DNA of 64,000 nt, from positions 806,001 to 870,000 of the forward strand of contig JAVBLZ010000006.1 of the NCBI GenBank assembly GCA_031553045.1, in the 5' to 3' direction. Positions within the stretch are counted from its first letter, which is position 1; every line of letters starts with the position of its first letter. Positions 7,743 to 16,546 of this stretch are shown in pieces. The stretch is from CALXQW01 sp031553045 (GTDB lineage Bacteria; Verrucomicrobiota; Verrucomicrobiia; Opitutales; Intestinicryptomonadaceae). The notes under the pieces were generated by a model, which saw nothing but the letters and a program-made list of their open reading frames with translations, searched no databases and had not been told where the DNA came from. The position numbers and the translations under genes were made by a program.

Positions 7743-10534
7743 TGACACCAGAATTAGTCATACTCAGAATACAATCCGTATTGTCGGGCAAGTCAGACAT
7801 TTCAACTTTGCAGCAGCGTTCTTTGGCTGCCGAATACAAAGGCATGTGTGATTTGGCATCATCCAAACTTGAGTCTTGCGCCGCCCTCATCAGGGCAGGC
7901 AGAGACTATGTCGCAATGCAAATTGCCGAGACTTCCCCGCAACTTCTAGATTTGATAAACGCCCTATCATTCAAAGAGTACGACCAGTGGATAAAATTCT
8001 GCAAGTCGGAAGACTTTCCCGTGCCGTCCGTATTTGACGAAATTCAAATAGAGCTTTTAAACAGCATATACGCAAAACAAATTACGCAGGCGCACCCTCT
8101 TTACAGAGACTTCAGGCGCGCAGTGCGTCAACGCAGCACTTTTGAGGCGCTTTGCATAATAAGAACTATTTGTAAGATAAATTCCAACGACACCCAAGCA
8201 CGTCGAGAACTTGATAAACTCTCAAAAAAATTCACTTTGGAAAACCTTGCCGAGCTTAAAAAAGCTTTCGCAAAAAATGACGAATCCAAAATTATTGAGC
8301 TTTGCAGAATTCTTAAAGACTTTCAGACCTACATCAGCGACGATGAAACTTGGACTAAAGTTCACAGTAAGATTGCTGAGTTTGAAGCCAGAGCTGAGCA
8401 AAAACGCATTCAAGAGATTCTGGAAACCTTGCACAATCGTGATAATTTAGACTGCAATACCATACTTTCTTTGGCTTCTGAATTTCAGATTCTGACATCT
8501 TCAAAGCCTGACTCTGTCAATGAGGAAGACTCAAAATTTGTGGACGAAGCAAGCGCCATGGCGGCGGAGGATTATGACAGAAAAACCGCCGAGCAAGAAG
8601 CAATAAAGGCTCGTAACCAAATCATTATAGAGCTTGAAGGCACGGGCAAATTCAGCTCTAACGCAAAAAATTTAGACTACCTCAAGAGTCTGGGTAAAAT
8701 AGCCAAAGACCACTTGAATGCCACAGAATATAAGCGTTTAAACAGGCGCATATCGTCGCTAAAGTCCGCAATTTTAAGAGGCAGGCTTTTTACTTTCGCA
8801 GTACTTGTTACAATATGCTCTTTGGCAGGTCTGGCTTTCTGGAGCTTGACCCAAGAGCGTTCAAACAGAGACAGAAACCTCAACGCACAAATGCAGTTTG
8901 AGTCCGCCCTCAAAATCCGCAATATTTCAGATTATGAAACCGCCTTGGAAAATTTTGAGGATAAATATTCTGACATTCTTGCCACAGACCCTTCCATACA
9001 AATCAAATTGGATTCTGCAAAGCAGGCAATCAAGCCCACAAAAGAAGCGGTTGAAAGTCTAAATAAATCTATGGAAGAACTCTCCGCTTTCGACTTTGCC
9101 TCAAGCAGCTCGGCGAGGTGGCAAGGCGCTTTCGACAAGCTTTCTGAAATCAAAACTCAGTCAGCAAAGTTGGAGGAAAATTTTGACTTGGGTTTAACCG
9201 CAAAAGCCAATGAACTTTCCCGCCTTTTCCAAATTAAGATTGATGACAAACGCTCTGAAATCAAAAACAGATTGAGCGAAGGTTTTGAACAGGCCTCGGC
9301 AATAGTTAAAGAGCTTGAGACAATGCCCGCCGATTACGCCCCGCTTGAAAACAAGCTGCAATCCACACTTGCGGCGCTCAAACCCTATGTTGAAGACACA
9401 AGCGCATTATTCAGACTGCATGCTTTTGATGTTGAAAAATTCAACTCTTTAACTGCGGAACTTGCTTCAATTTCATCACGCTTCAAAGATTTTGAGCAGC
9501 AAAAAAACGCCCTTCTTTTGTCTGTGAGTTTGTCCGACTATTTCCAAAAACTTTCAGACTATTCTAAAAGCAGCAATGTCAGGGCGGACTTGTCTGCAAA
9601 GATGAATGCAATGGTGTCTAAAAAAGACCTTTTCACAAATGCGATGTTTAACGGAATTTGCACTTTGGAAGCCGCCGAACTCGCCACAGAAAAACCTTCT
9701 TTCATAAAAAATCCCGATATATTCAACCTGCCCATATTCACAAATATCTGGTCTTACATGAAGAACGGCAAGCCCGCATTCACAAACGGCAAGGTTGAAG
9801 AAAAGAAAAGCTCTTGGGACGGCGGCAATTCTGAAATCATACAAAGGGCGGAAGAAATCACGCTTGGCGGAAATATAAAAGTGAACATTTACAGGCTCGT
9901 ACAAGTATCCGGCAAATTGCCTAAAGGCGATCTTCTCACAAGAGAAACTTTCTCTCCGGAAAGCGCATTTATAAAATCACTGCTTGAAAAAGACGGCGCA
10001 AAGCCATTAATTTCTTTAATCAGCAAAATTGCCAATGCAAAAATTAATCCCCTGTTTAAACTCAGGTTGGAGCAGATGATATTTAGCCAGTTGTCTGATG
10101 ATAAAATTAAATCCGGTCTGGCATATTCGGGAAAAGCGCAGGAGCGTATGCTGAAAGTTGAAGAGCTTTCCAAAGGTCTTCAAAACTGGTCTTGGATGTT
10201 TGAATTGCCGTCAAAAGCAAATCTGGTTGAGAATGAGCTTTATAAAACAGAACTTGCCGACTTCTATCCCGAGGCAATGGCAAATTGTAAAGTTGCGGCG
10301 GCTTTGATAAAAAACCCCATGAAGATAGCGGGGTTTGCCGATGAAAACTCAAAACCCAAATTTGCCAAAGAACAAACGGGTTCAGTTTGGGGTATAGACG
10401 ATGAAGACGGCGAATATAAAAAGCTGGGTCAAGACAATAAACTTTCAAAAAAACCCGCCCCATATACCCCATTGTTGCTTGAAAAAATTTCAAGGGAAAA
10501 ATTATTTGAAATTGCAAACAAAGAAATTAATTAA
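7742..10534 (+). CDS. Large coiled-coil membrane protein of the GTPase operon
   Basis: The 930-aa product is not a family I recognise. Residues 1-345 are helical and charged. A single membrane helix lies at about 350-370 (FTFAVLVTICSLAGLAFWSL). Residues 375-640 look like long helices or coiled coils with many Lys, Glu and Ala. The C-terminal third is mixed, with aromatic segments such as IFTNIWSYMKNGKPAF and WSWMFELPSKANL. Such a layout fits a membrane-anchored structural or tethering protein. Its ATG overlaps the previous stop by one base, so it belongs to the same transcript as the GTPase and the GAP1-like protein. It may bridge the GTPase to the envelope or to membrane remodelling, but no catalytic motif is visible. 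Confidence 0.7.
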   Translation: MTPELVILRIQSVLSGKSDISTLQQRSLAAEYKGMCDLASSKLESCAALIRAGRDYVAMQIAETSPQLLDLINALSFKEYDQWIKFCKSEDFPVPSVFDEIQIELLNSIYAKQITQAHPLYRDFRRAVRQRSTFEALCIIRTICKINSNDTQARRELDKLSKKFTLENLAELKKAFAKNDESKIIELCRILKDFQTYISDDETWTKVHSKIAEFEARAEQKRIQEILETLHNRDNLDCNTILSLASEFQILTSSKPDSVNEEDSKFVDEASAMAAEDYDRKTAEQEAIKARNQIIIELEGTGKFSSNAKNLDYLKSLGKIAKDHLNATEYKRLNRRISSLKSAILRGRLFTFAVLVTICSLAGLAFWSLTQERSNRDRNLNAQMQFESALKIRNISDYETALENFEDKYSDILATDPSIQIKLDSAKQAIKPTKEAVESLNKSMEELSAFDFASSSSARWQGAFDKLSEIKTQSAKLEENFDLGLTAKANELSRLFQIKIDDKRSEIKNRLSEGFEQASAIVKELETMPADYAPLENKLQSTLAALKPYVEDTSALFRLHAFDVEKFNSLTAELASISSRFKDFEQQKNALLLSVSLSDYFQKLSDYSKSSNVRADLSAKMNAMVSKKDLFTNAMFNGICTLEAAELATEKPSFIKNPDIFNLPIFTNIWSYMKNGKPAFTNGKVEEKKSSWDGGNSEIIQRAEEITLGGNIKVNIYRLVQVSGKLPKGDLLTRETFSPESAFIKSLLEKDGAKPLISLISKIANAKINPLFKLRLEQMIFSQLSDDKIKSGLAYSGKAQERMLKVEELSKGLQNWSWMFELPSKANLVENELYKTELADFYPEAMANCKVAAALIKNPMKIAGFADENSKPKFAKEQTGSVWGIDDEDGEYKKLGQDNKLSKKPAPYTPLLLEKISREKLFEIANKEIN

Positions 10535-10535
10535 G

Positions 10536-10982
10536 ATGGAAAACTCTTACAAAGTTTATTGGAAAGGTTCACTTGTTGGCGTGTACACACTCGCCGATAT
10601 TAAATTGGAGATGCGTTTTGGCCGTATTGGGTTGTATCACAACATTCAAATTTCAGAGGGCGAAACACTTTCCGTAAAAGACTTTCTCGCAAGATATGAC
10701 ACTGTACAGCAACCCGTTTCTGCGCAAGCAAACCATGTTGCCGCCCAAACGCATTCCAACAGACATTTGAATGTGTTTGAGCAAAATTTGGAATTTATTG
10801 CCTACGGCGCTTGCGGGCTGTGCTTTTTGCATCCGTTATTCTTGCTATTGCTTTTGCCAATAGTCATTTACATCTACACAAAAGGTAAAATGTTGATAGC
10901 CGCCAAAACCTTTGTTATAGGCGCTGTAATTGCATTTTTAGGCTATGCGTTCTTCAATCTGATTTTAACAGATATGATATAA
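10536..10982 (+). CDS. Small GYF_2/DUF4339-like two-helix membrane protein
   Basis: The 148-aa protein opens YKVYWKGSLVGVYTLADIKL, resembling GYF_2 (DUF4339) domains, which often read W..G...GPYT...I. The first 60 residues would be this adaptor domain. Residues about 85-145 hold two or three hydrophobic segments (FLHPLFLLLLLPIVIYIY and FVIGAVIAFLGYAFFNLIL). The ATG at 10536 is one base after the previous stop, which makes it the fourth gene of the GTPase operon; a strong hairpin terminator follows at 11016-11049. GYF_2 domains often recruit membrane partners, so it may be the membrane module of the complex. A longer upstream reading frame overlaps the 930-aa gene and is not needed. Confidence 0.7.
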   Translation: MENSYKVYWKGSLVGVYTLADIKLEMRFGRIGLYHNIQISEGETLSVKDFLARYDTVQQPVSAQANHVAAQTHSNRHLNVFEQNLEFIAYGACGLCFLHPLFLLLLLPIVIYIYTKGKMLIAAKTFVIGAVIAFLGYAFFNLILTDMI

Positions 10983-11015
10983 AAATCTGCTCACACAAAT
11001 TTTTTAACAAAAATA

Positions 11016-11049
11016 AAACGCCTTAATATTTACATTAAGGCGTTTCATT
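11016..11049. terminator. Bidirectional rho-independent terminator
   Basis: A perfect 12-bp stem (11016-11027 with 11034-11045) around a 6-base loop carries AAA at the start and TTT at the end of its arms, with more T downstream (TTTCATTTTT). It separates the GTPase operon on the plus strand from fucU on the minus strand and can act on both. Confidence 0.85.
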
Positions 11050-11095
11050 TTTCTAGAGCTGATAAAAAAATAATTCTATCTAGACAAAACAGGGA

Positions 11096-11530
11096 TTAAG
11101 CAACTGGCGTTACACCCTTTTTGATTATTATATTGCCGTACTTGGCAAGCTCTCCGGTGATTAAAACCGCAAAGGCTTTTTGTGCACGCTCATAAAACGC
11201 AAAACGCTCCATACGCACTATTGCGGGAGATTCCGGTGCATGCTTCTTAATTGGTTTAAGATATGATGCTTCAACATTTGGGTCTAAAGTATCGCCCGCA
11301 ACCGCCTGCATCATCACAAGCGGATCTTTCACATAAGGGTCTAAGACAAAAAGCGGAAGTATTGCATCCAGAAGCTCGGGGATTTTTAATCCGTCCGCAC
11401 GCAACACCCTCTTGCCGAAAGTGTCTGCGGGGAAGTGTGCATCTGAAATCACAAGCTCATCGCCGTGCCCCATTTCGCAGAGCAGTTTTAAGAGTTCAGG
11501 ACTAAGTAGTGGTGATATTCCTTTTAACAT
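11096..11530 (-). CDS. fucU: L-fucose mutarotase (RbsD/FucU family)
   Basis: The 144-aa protein matches the RbsD/FucU family: a LLxLLCEMGHGDELVISDAHFPA segment near residues 14-38 with the catalytic His, and a C-terminal FAVLITGELAKYGNIIIKKGV segment. FucU interconverts the alpha and beta anomers of L-fucose so that the correct form enters catabolism, in the cytoplasm. It is the last gene of a fucose cluster and starts 4 bp after the stop of fucP, which makes FucU more likely than RbsD. Length is usual for the family. Confidence 0.9.
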   Translation of the reverse strand: MLKGISPLLSPELLKLLCEMGHGDELVISDAHFPADTFGKRVLRADGLKIPELLDAILPLFVLDPYVKDPLVMMQAVAGDTLDPNVEASYLKPIKKHAPESPAIVRMERFAFYERAQKAFAVLITGELAKYGNIIIKKGVTPVA

Positions 11531-11534
11531 ATTT

Positions 11535-12908
11535 TTACCTTTTTACTGACCAATATTTGTAAGTTAAAATTCCGTATGCGAGTATAAAAACAAAACATGC
11601 GCCCGAGAGCAAAAATGAAAGCCTCAGCGCCGAAAAATTCATAATATTTTCAAAGTCTATGATATAACCTTGCATGACGGGCATTAACGCGCCGCCTATT
11701 ATGGCAAAAATCAGCCCCGATGAAGCCAGTTTTGCATCTTCACCTATGCCGTTGAGCGCTATTCCGTAAATAGTCGGGAACATCAAAGACATACAAGCCG
11801 AAACGCCCACCAAGCAGTATAGACCGCCCATGTTTTCAAGGAATGTTACACCCAAGATAAGCACAAAAGCCAATGCCGCAAAGAACGCCAAAAGCAAACC
11901 CGCATTCACATACTTCAAGAAGAATGTGCATACAAATCTGCTTGAGCAAAATATTACCATGGCAATTATGTTATACATTTGGGAAGTTGCCGCACTCAAG
12001 CCAATCTCTTGCATTCCGTAGTGTATTATGTATGTCCAACACATAATTTGTGCGCCCACATAAAACGCCTGCGCAAAGACACCCATAACGTATGCTTTAT
12101 TTTTTATGAGTCTCTTAAAAGTTGGCAAAAGATTCAAATCATGATGCTTGTCTGCGGAAGTTTGCGGCATTTTTTTGAACAAAAATACGGCAAATAAAGA
12201 GAGCACCACCAAAGATAAGACGATGTAAGGCAGCTTAACAACATCCAAATCATGAATCTGCATGGCAAGAAAATCTTGCGGCGTATTCTCCTGAATTTTT
12301 TCCAGAGCTGTTCTTACGGCTTCGGTTTTTTCAGAAGGGTTTATACCCTCAGGCAGTGTTGAAGAAATTTTCTCATCAATTTTCAAAACTTCCAACTTTG
12401 CCAATATAAGGTTTTTGGCTGTAAGCATACCAAGCAAAGACCCCATAGGATTAAACGCCTGTGCCATGTTTAGACGTCTGGTGGCGGTGGCAGGGTCTCC
12501 CATTGAAAGTATGTATGGGTTTGCCGTTGTCTCCAAAAATGCCAAGCCAAATGTGATTATGTAAAACGCCACCAAAAAAATTTCAAACTGCCTTAATATG
12601 CTTGCGGGTATAAAAATAAGGCATCCCAACGCATAGAGCGCCAACCCCAGCAATACGCCAGACTTGTAGGAATATCTGCGTATGAAAATCGCCGCAGGAA
12701 TCGCCATGGTTGCATAGCCACCGTAGAACGCAAATTGCACAAGGCTGCTGCGCGTAGAATCAATCAAAAATATATTTTCAAACGCCCTCACAAGCGGATT
12801 TGTTATATCATTGGCAAAACCCCAAAGCGCAAACAAACTTGTTACCAATATGAATGGTGCAAGCATTTCTTTGGGCAACAGCGAAACTTTTTTTACGGCG
12901 TCTTTCAT
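11535..12908 (-). CDS. fucP: L-fucose:H+ symporter, MFS family
   Basis: The 457-aa protein is a 12-helix major-facilitator transporter of the FucP type. Recognisable parts are FALWGFANDITNPLVRAFE near the start, the YGGYATMAIPAA helix, LAFLETTANPYIL, and RLNMAQAFNPMGSLLG. These are the FGGP signature segments, with the E and N residues used for proton coupling and sugar binding. A central insert of about 60 residues (about 170-230) forms the cytoplasmic loop. It lies between the Zn-dehydrogenase and fucU, with 12 and 4 bp gaps, so it is co-transcribed. L-fucose is the likely substrate from family and neighbours; related sugars are possible. Confidence 0.9.
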   Translation of the reverse strand: MKDAVKKVSLLPKEMLAPFILVTSLFALWGFANDITNPLVRAFENIFLIDSTRSSLVQFAFYGGYATMAIPAAIFIRRYSYKSGVLLGLALYALGCLIFIPASILRQFEIFLVAFYIITFGLAFLETTANPYILSMGDPATATRRLNMAQAFNPMGSLLGMLTAKNLILAKLEVLKIDEKISSTLPEGINPSEKTEAVRTALEKIQENTPQDFLAMQIHDLDVVKLPYIVLSLVVLSLFAVFLFKKMPQTSADKHHDLNLLPTFKRLIKNKAYVMGVFAQAFYVGAQIMCWTYIIHYGMQEIGLSAATSQMYNIIAMVIFCSSRFVCTFFLKYVNAGLLLAFFAALAFVLILGVTFLENMGGLYCLVGVSACMSLMFPTIYGIALNGIGEDAKLASSGLIFAIIGGALMPVMQGYIIDFENIMNFSALRLSFLLSGACFVFILAYGILTYKYWSVKR

Positions 12909-12920
12909 GGCAATTTTTAG

Positions 12921-13979
12921 TTATTCAAATGTAACGGCAACTTTACCGCATTTTCCCGAAGCCATCAAGCTATAAGCTTCCGAGATATCTTTCAGGGCAA
13001 AAGAATGCGTAATCAAATCTTCAGGACGTATGCCCCAGCGCACAATACGCTCAACAACTTCTTCCATCCTCCAGATAGAAGTCACCCATGAGCCGTATAT
13101 TGTTTTTTGGTCGTGGATAATATCTTCAGATGGATTAAAGCTCACAGTGCCGCCCTCTCCAATAAAGGCAATCTTGCCCCATTTGCGGGTAGCTTTAATT
13201 GCAACAGCCCTCGCCGCCGCATTTGCGGAACAGTCAACAGCCCTTTCAGCGCCTCTGCCGCCGGTCAAATCCAGAACCTCTTTTACATTGTCTGCGCCCG
13301 CCTTGATTACGTAGTCGCAAAGCTTTAAATCTTTGGCAAGTTGCATGCGCTCTTCAACGGCGTCTATACCTATTATTTTATTTGCGCCCATCGCCTTGGC
13401 GAGCATAGCCGTTGCCAAACCCACAGGCCCCAAACCCGTAATCAAGACATCGTCATTGCCGCAGACGCCGATTTTTTCCAGCCCTTCATAGACCGTACCA
13501 AACCCGCACGCCACCTGAGCGCCGTCTTTGAAAGAGAGTTCATCAGGCAGCGCCACCAAATCTTTTTCTTCCGCAAGCATGTATTCCGCCATGCCGCCGT
13601 GGCGTTGCCAGCCGTAAGCGCGCCGCCAAGGGCTTGTGCATGAAATCATATACCCTCTGCGACAATCATTGCAAACCCCGCAACCGGATATGTGATATAC
13701 AATAACCCTGTCGCCATTTTTAAACCTTCTGCAACCTTCGCCCACAGAAACTATTTGCCCGCAAGGCTCATGCCCCGCAATCAAACCTGGCTGGTAACCT
13801 TCAGGGCCTTTGCCCAAGTGCTCTCTATAAATACAGCGTATATCGCTGCCGCAAATCGTAGAAGCCTTCATTTTAAGAAGCACCTCGCCATGTTTTGGCG
13901 TTGGAACATCAAATTCACGAAGCTCCACCGTGCTGTTGCCAGGGAGTATTGCGCCCATCATTTTTTTTGGAATGCTCAT
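12921..13979 (-). CDS. Zinc-dependent medium-chain dehydrogenase of the fucose cluster
   Basis: The 352-aa protein has the MDR layout. Catalytic zinc ligands sit in ICGSDIRC and GHEPCG; the structural zinc lobe is CGVCNDCRRGYMISC with four Cys; the NAD(P)-binding Rossmann motif is GLGPVGLATA near the middle. Such enzymes oxidise or reduce a secondary alcohol or sugar with NAD(P). In this operon it most likely acts on L-fucose, L-fuconate or the lactaldehyde/propanediol end of the pathway, an inference from neighbours only. The gene is 33 bp downstream of the aldo/keto reductase and 12 bp upstream of fucP. Confidence 0.88.
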   Translation of the reverse strand: MSIPKKMMGAILPGNSTVELREFDVPTPKHGEVLLKMKASTICGSDIRCIYREHLGKGPEGYQPGLIAGHEPCGQIVSVGEGCRRFKNGDRVIVYHISGCGVCNDCRRGYMISCTSPWRRAYGWQRHGGMAEYMLAEEKDLVALPDELSFKDGAQVACGFGTVYEGLEKIGVCGNDDVLITGLGPVGLATAMLAKAMGANKIIGIDAVEERMQLAKDLKLCDYVIKAGADNVKEVLDLTGGRGAERAVDCSANAAARAVAIKATRKWGKIAFIGEGGTVSFNPSEDIIHDQKTIYGSWVTSIWRMEEVVERIVRWGIRPEDLITHSFALKDISEAYSLMASGKCGKVAVTFE

Positions 13980-14012
13980 ATATTTCCTTTTAATAAATTT
14001 TGATTAAAATTA

Positions 14013-15020
14013 TTATTTTGCAATTACGCCGTTTTCGTCCCACAAATCTTCCCAATTTTGACCGTCTTTCCAGAGAAACACCTGCCCTTTAATCAACCTG
14101 CAATTTTTGTCTATTGAGGCTATGCGTTTCATTTCTGCATCAGTAAGCGCTTCCGTCGTCAGGCAATGCAAGTTTGCGAAAGAATTTTTCGCCTTGGTAG
14201 AAAATGGTATTGCCGTATGCCCTAGCTGAACCGCCCACTTTATGCAAAGCGTTGCAGGATGTATGCCGTGCTTGGCGGCAATTTCAATCATCACTGGGTC
14301 TTCTATATCGCAAGTGTCGTCGGAAGTTCTGTCCCTTTCTGGACGTGCAGGAGAGCCGACAGGAGAAAATCCAATAATTTCTATGCCGACTTTTTTCAGA
14401 TAGTCATAAAGCTTTGGCTGCTGGAAGTGTGGGTGAAGCTCCATCTCATTTACAAAAGGCTTAACTTTTGCATCTCTTAAAAGGAGTTCAAGCTTTGCGA
14501 TTGTCATGTTGGAAGTGCCGATATGGCGCACCAAACCCTCATCATAAAGTTTTTCCATAGCGCCCCAAGTTTCCATATACGCCTCATGAATGTAGGGCTT
14601 GGAGTCATCAGAACGGCTTGCAACATCACACTTTGGCGGATGAAAATTTGGGAAAGGCCAATGCACAAGATACATATCAAGATAGTCGAGTTGCAAATCT
14701 TTGAGGCTCTTTCTGCAAGATGCCGCCAAATCTTTGGGGCTGTGCGCATTATTCCAAACTTTTGAGGTTACAAAAAGTTCTTCACGTTTAATGCCAGATT
14801 CAAAAATCTTTTTGAATGCCAAACCAATTTTATCCTCATTGCCATAAACGCTTGCGCAATCAAAATGTCTGTAACCCATGAGGGCGTTTTCAAAGACGCA
14901 ATTTGCGACAAGCTCATCAGAAGCGTAATCGCTGCCGAAAGTCCCATAACCTATTGCGGGCATTTTTGCGCCGCTTGCCAAAGTTCTTTGTGGGATTAGT
15001 GAAGGATCTATATTATTCAT
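14013..15020 (-). CDS. Aldo/keto reductase
   Basis: The 335-aa protein has the AKR catalytic tetrad in order: D and Y in YRHFDCASVYGNEDKIG, Lys in FVTSKVWNN, and His in MYLVHWPFP. The NADP(H)-binding end includes IPFSTKAKNSFANL. Length is slightly above the usual 310-320 because of inserts. It is the first gene of the minus-strand fucose operon and is divergent from the AraC-type regulator across about 136 bp. In a fucose setting it could reduce L-lactaldehyde or oxidise the sugar; substrate cannot be read from sequence. No SD motif precedes the ATG. Confidence 0.9.
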   Translation of the reverse strand: MNNIDPSLIPQRTLASGAKMPAIGYGTFGSDYASDELVANCVFENALMGYRHFDCASVYGNEDKIGLAFKKIFESGIKREELFVTSKVWNNAHSPKDLAASCRKSLKDLQLDYLDMYLVHWPFPNFHPPKCDVASRSDDSKPYIHEAYMETWGAMEKLYDEGLVRHIGTSNMTIAKLELLLRDAKVKPFVNEMELHPHFQQPKLYDYLKKVGIEIIGFSPVGSPARPERDRTSDDTCDIEDPVMIEIAAKHGIHPATLCIKWAVQLGHTAIPFSTKAKNSFANLHCLTTEALTDAEMKRIASIDKNCRLIKGQVFLWKDGQNWEDLWDENGVIAK

Positions 15021-15156
15021 AAAACAAAAATATTATTGTTAAGGGAGCTCTAATCTTACAGATTTTTAAGAAAAATGTCCATAGATTTATCTCACCAAAA
15101 TATGGATATTTTTTACTTGTTATTCTGTGCATAAAAATGCAATATTCAAAAAAAAC

Positions 15157-16077
15157 ATGAAAATAGATTCACGCAATAAGCCTAAAAATAAGCACTATGA
15201 GCTTAAAGACGGTTTTGAACTAATATCAAAACAGGTAGAAAACGGAACGTATTTTTTTGGAAATTTATCACCTGATTGCAATAGCGATTTCAGACTCGTT
15301 TGTGCGGGCAGAGAACTTTGCAACAGCTCGTATTCATTGACCAGAGGCTCATTCAGATATTACGCCATTGAATACATAGCCCAAGGTTCATGGGTTTTGG
15401 AATGCAACGGAAAAACTTACGAACTCAGCGCAGGCACTCTATTTGCATACACCCCGCAAACTTCTTACAAACTCAGCGCAAAATTTAAGGGCAAGGCGAT
15501 AAAATATTTTGCAGACTTTGGCGGGAAAAAAGCCTCTAAAATTTTAAAAGAAAGTTTAATCCCCATAGCAAAACCCATACACATTGCGCAAACTTTAGCG
15601 GTAGTAAGCCTGCTTGAACAATGTGCAACGCTCTCAAATTTTAAACCAAAAAGTGCGGAAGAAATAGGTACATTAATCTTACAGACACTCCTTAGAATCA
15701 TAAAAGAAGAATCAAAACTGGGCGATGCGCCGCTTAAAACATCCTACCAAACTTTTTTGCGTTGCAAAACTTTCATGCAAGAAAATTACCTCAATATTAA
15801 TTCTATGGCGCAGGTTGCGGAAAAAACTTTTGTCAGGGCGGCGTATTTGAGCAGACTGTTTAAAGAATACTCTGAGCAAAGCCCTTTTGAATATCTCACG
15901 ATGCTAAAAATGAATCATGCCGCAGATATGCTATTGCGCAAATCTTGCTCTATTAAAGACGCCGCAATGCAAGTAGGCTATTTTGACGCCTGTCATTTTT
16001 CCAGAATTTTCAAGAAGATTTATTCTATCTCACCAAAATTTTTCAAAAACAAGCTCCTGCAAAAAACTGCAGATTAA
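15157..16077 (+). CDS. AraC-family transcriptional regulator of the fucose cluster
   Basis: The protein has an N-terminal cupin-like ligand-binding domain (about 25-140, including GSWVLECNGKTYELSAGTLFAYTPQTSY) and two C-terminal helix-turn-helix motifs: NINSMAQVAEKTFVRAAYLSRLFKE and CSIKDAAMQVGYFDACHFSRIFKK, the second typical of AraC. I chose the ATG at 15157 (306 aa); a GTG at 15127 would add ten residues. It is transcribed away from the aldo/keto reductase-dehydrogenase-fucP-fucU operon, the usual place for its regulator, and probably senses L-fucose or a derivative. Ligand and sites are not visible. Confidence 0.85.
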   Translation: MKIDSRNKPKNKHYELKDGFELISKQVENGTYFFGNLSPDCNSDFRLVCAGRELCNSSYSLTRGSFRYYAIEYIAQGSWVLECNGKTYELSAGTLFAYTPQTSYKLSAKFKGKAIKYFADFGGKKASKILKESLIPIAKPIHIAQTLAVVSLLEQCATLSNFKPKSAEEIGTLILQTLLRIIKEESKLGDAPLKTSYQTFLRCKTFMQENYLNINSMAQVAEKTFVRAAYLSRLFKEYSEQSPFEYLTMLKMNHAADMLLRKSCSIKDAAMQVGYFDACHFSRIFKKIYSISPKFFKNKLLQKTAD

Positions 16078-16088
16078 TATGTTTAGTC

Positions 16089-16544
16089 ATGCCAAAAGTT
16101 ACAGTAATCAGACACCCTAAAGAGAACAAAAAAAAGTGTTCCATGCGCCATTTGGTGGGGCGTGAAAATTATTTTTTTGAAATAGCCTCAGACCTCTTTA
16201 AATTTGACGCAAGCGGATACATCATGCTTGAACTTGGCGCACCAATAATTTCTGAAAAACATGCCCATTTACCGATACTTATGCTGGATAGCACTTGGCA
16301 CTTGCTTGCAAGAGTGCGCAAAAAAATTTATGGGGACTTTATCCCCGTAAGCTTGCCGACAAACCTCAAGACTGCGTATCCTCGTTCATCAAAACTTTTT
16401 ACAGACCCGTCTGAAGGTTTGGCAACCGTAGAAGCGCTGTATGCGGCACTGCGCCTGATGGGCACTCCAGACGAAAGCGTGCTTGATGAATACCAATTTA
16501 AAGACGAATTTCTGCGCCTAAACTTTCCTGAAGCTTTAAAGTAA
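16089..16544 (+). CDS. DTW/Tsr3-like putative aminocarboxypropyltransferase
   Basis: The 151-aa protein contains LPILMLDSTWHLLARVRKKI, which corresponds to the D-x-(S/T)-W motif of the DTW/Tsr3 superfamily, followed by a basic segment SLPTNLKTAYPRSSKLFTDPSEGLATVEALYAALRLMG. That matches the SAM-binding C-terminal part of these enzymes, which move the 3-amino-3-carboxypropyl group from SAM onto tRNA uridine (TapT/DTWD) or rRNA (Tsr3). It is shorter than most relatives and lacks their N-terminal zinc-binding Cys cluster. It starts 11 bp after the AraC gene but probably has a separate job. The family call is moderate, based on motif reading. Confidence 0.6.
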   Translation: MPKVTVIRHPKENKKKCSMRHLVGRENYFFEIASDLFKFDASGYIMLELGAPIISEKHAHLPILMLDSTWHLLARVRKKIYGDFIPVSLPTNLKTAYPRSSKLFTDPSEGLATVEALYAALRLMGTPDESVLDEYQFKDEFLRLNFPEALK

Positions 16545-16546
16545 AA

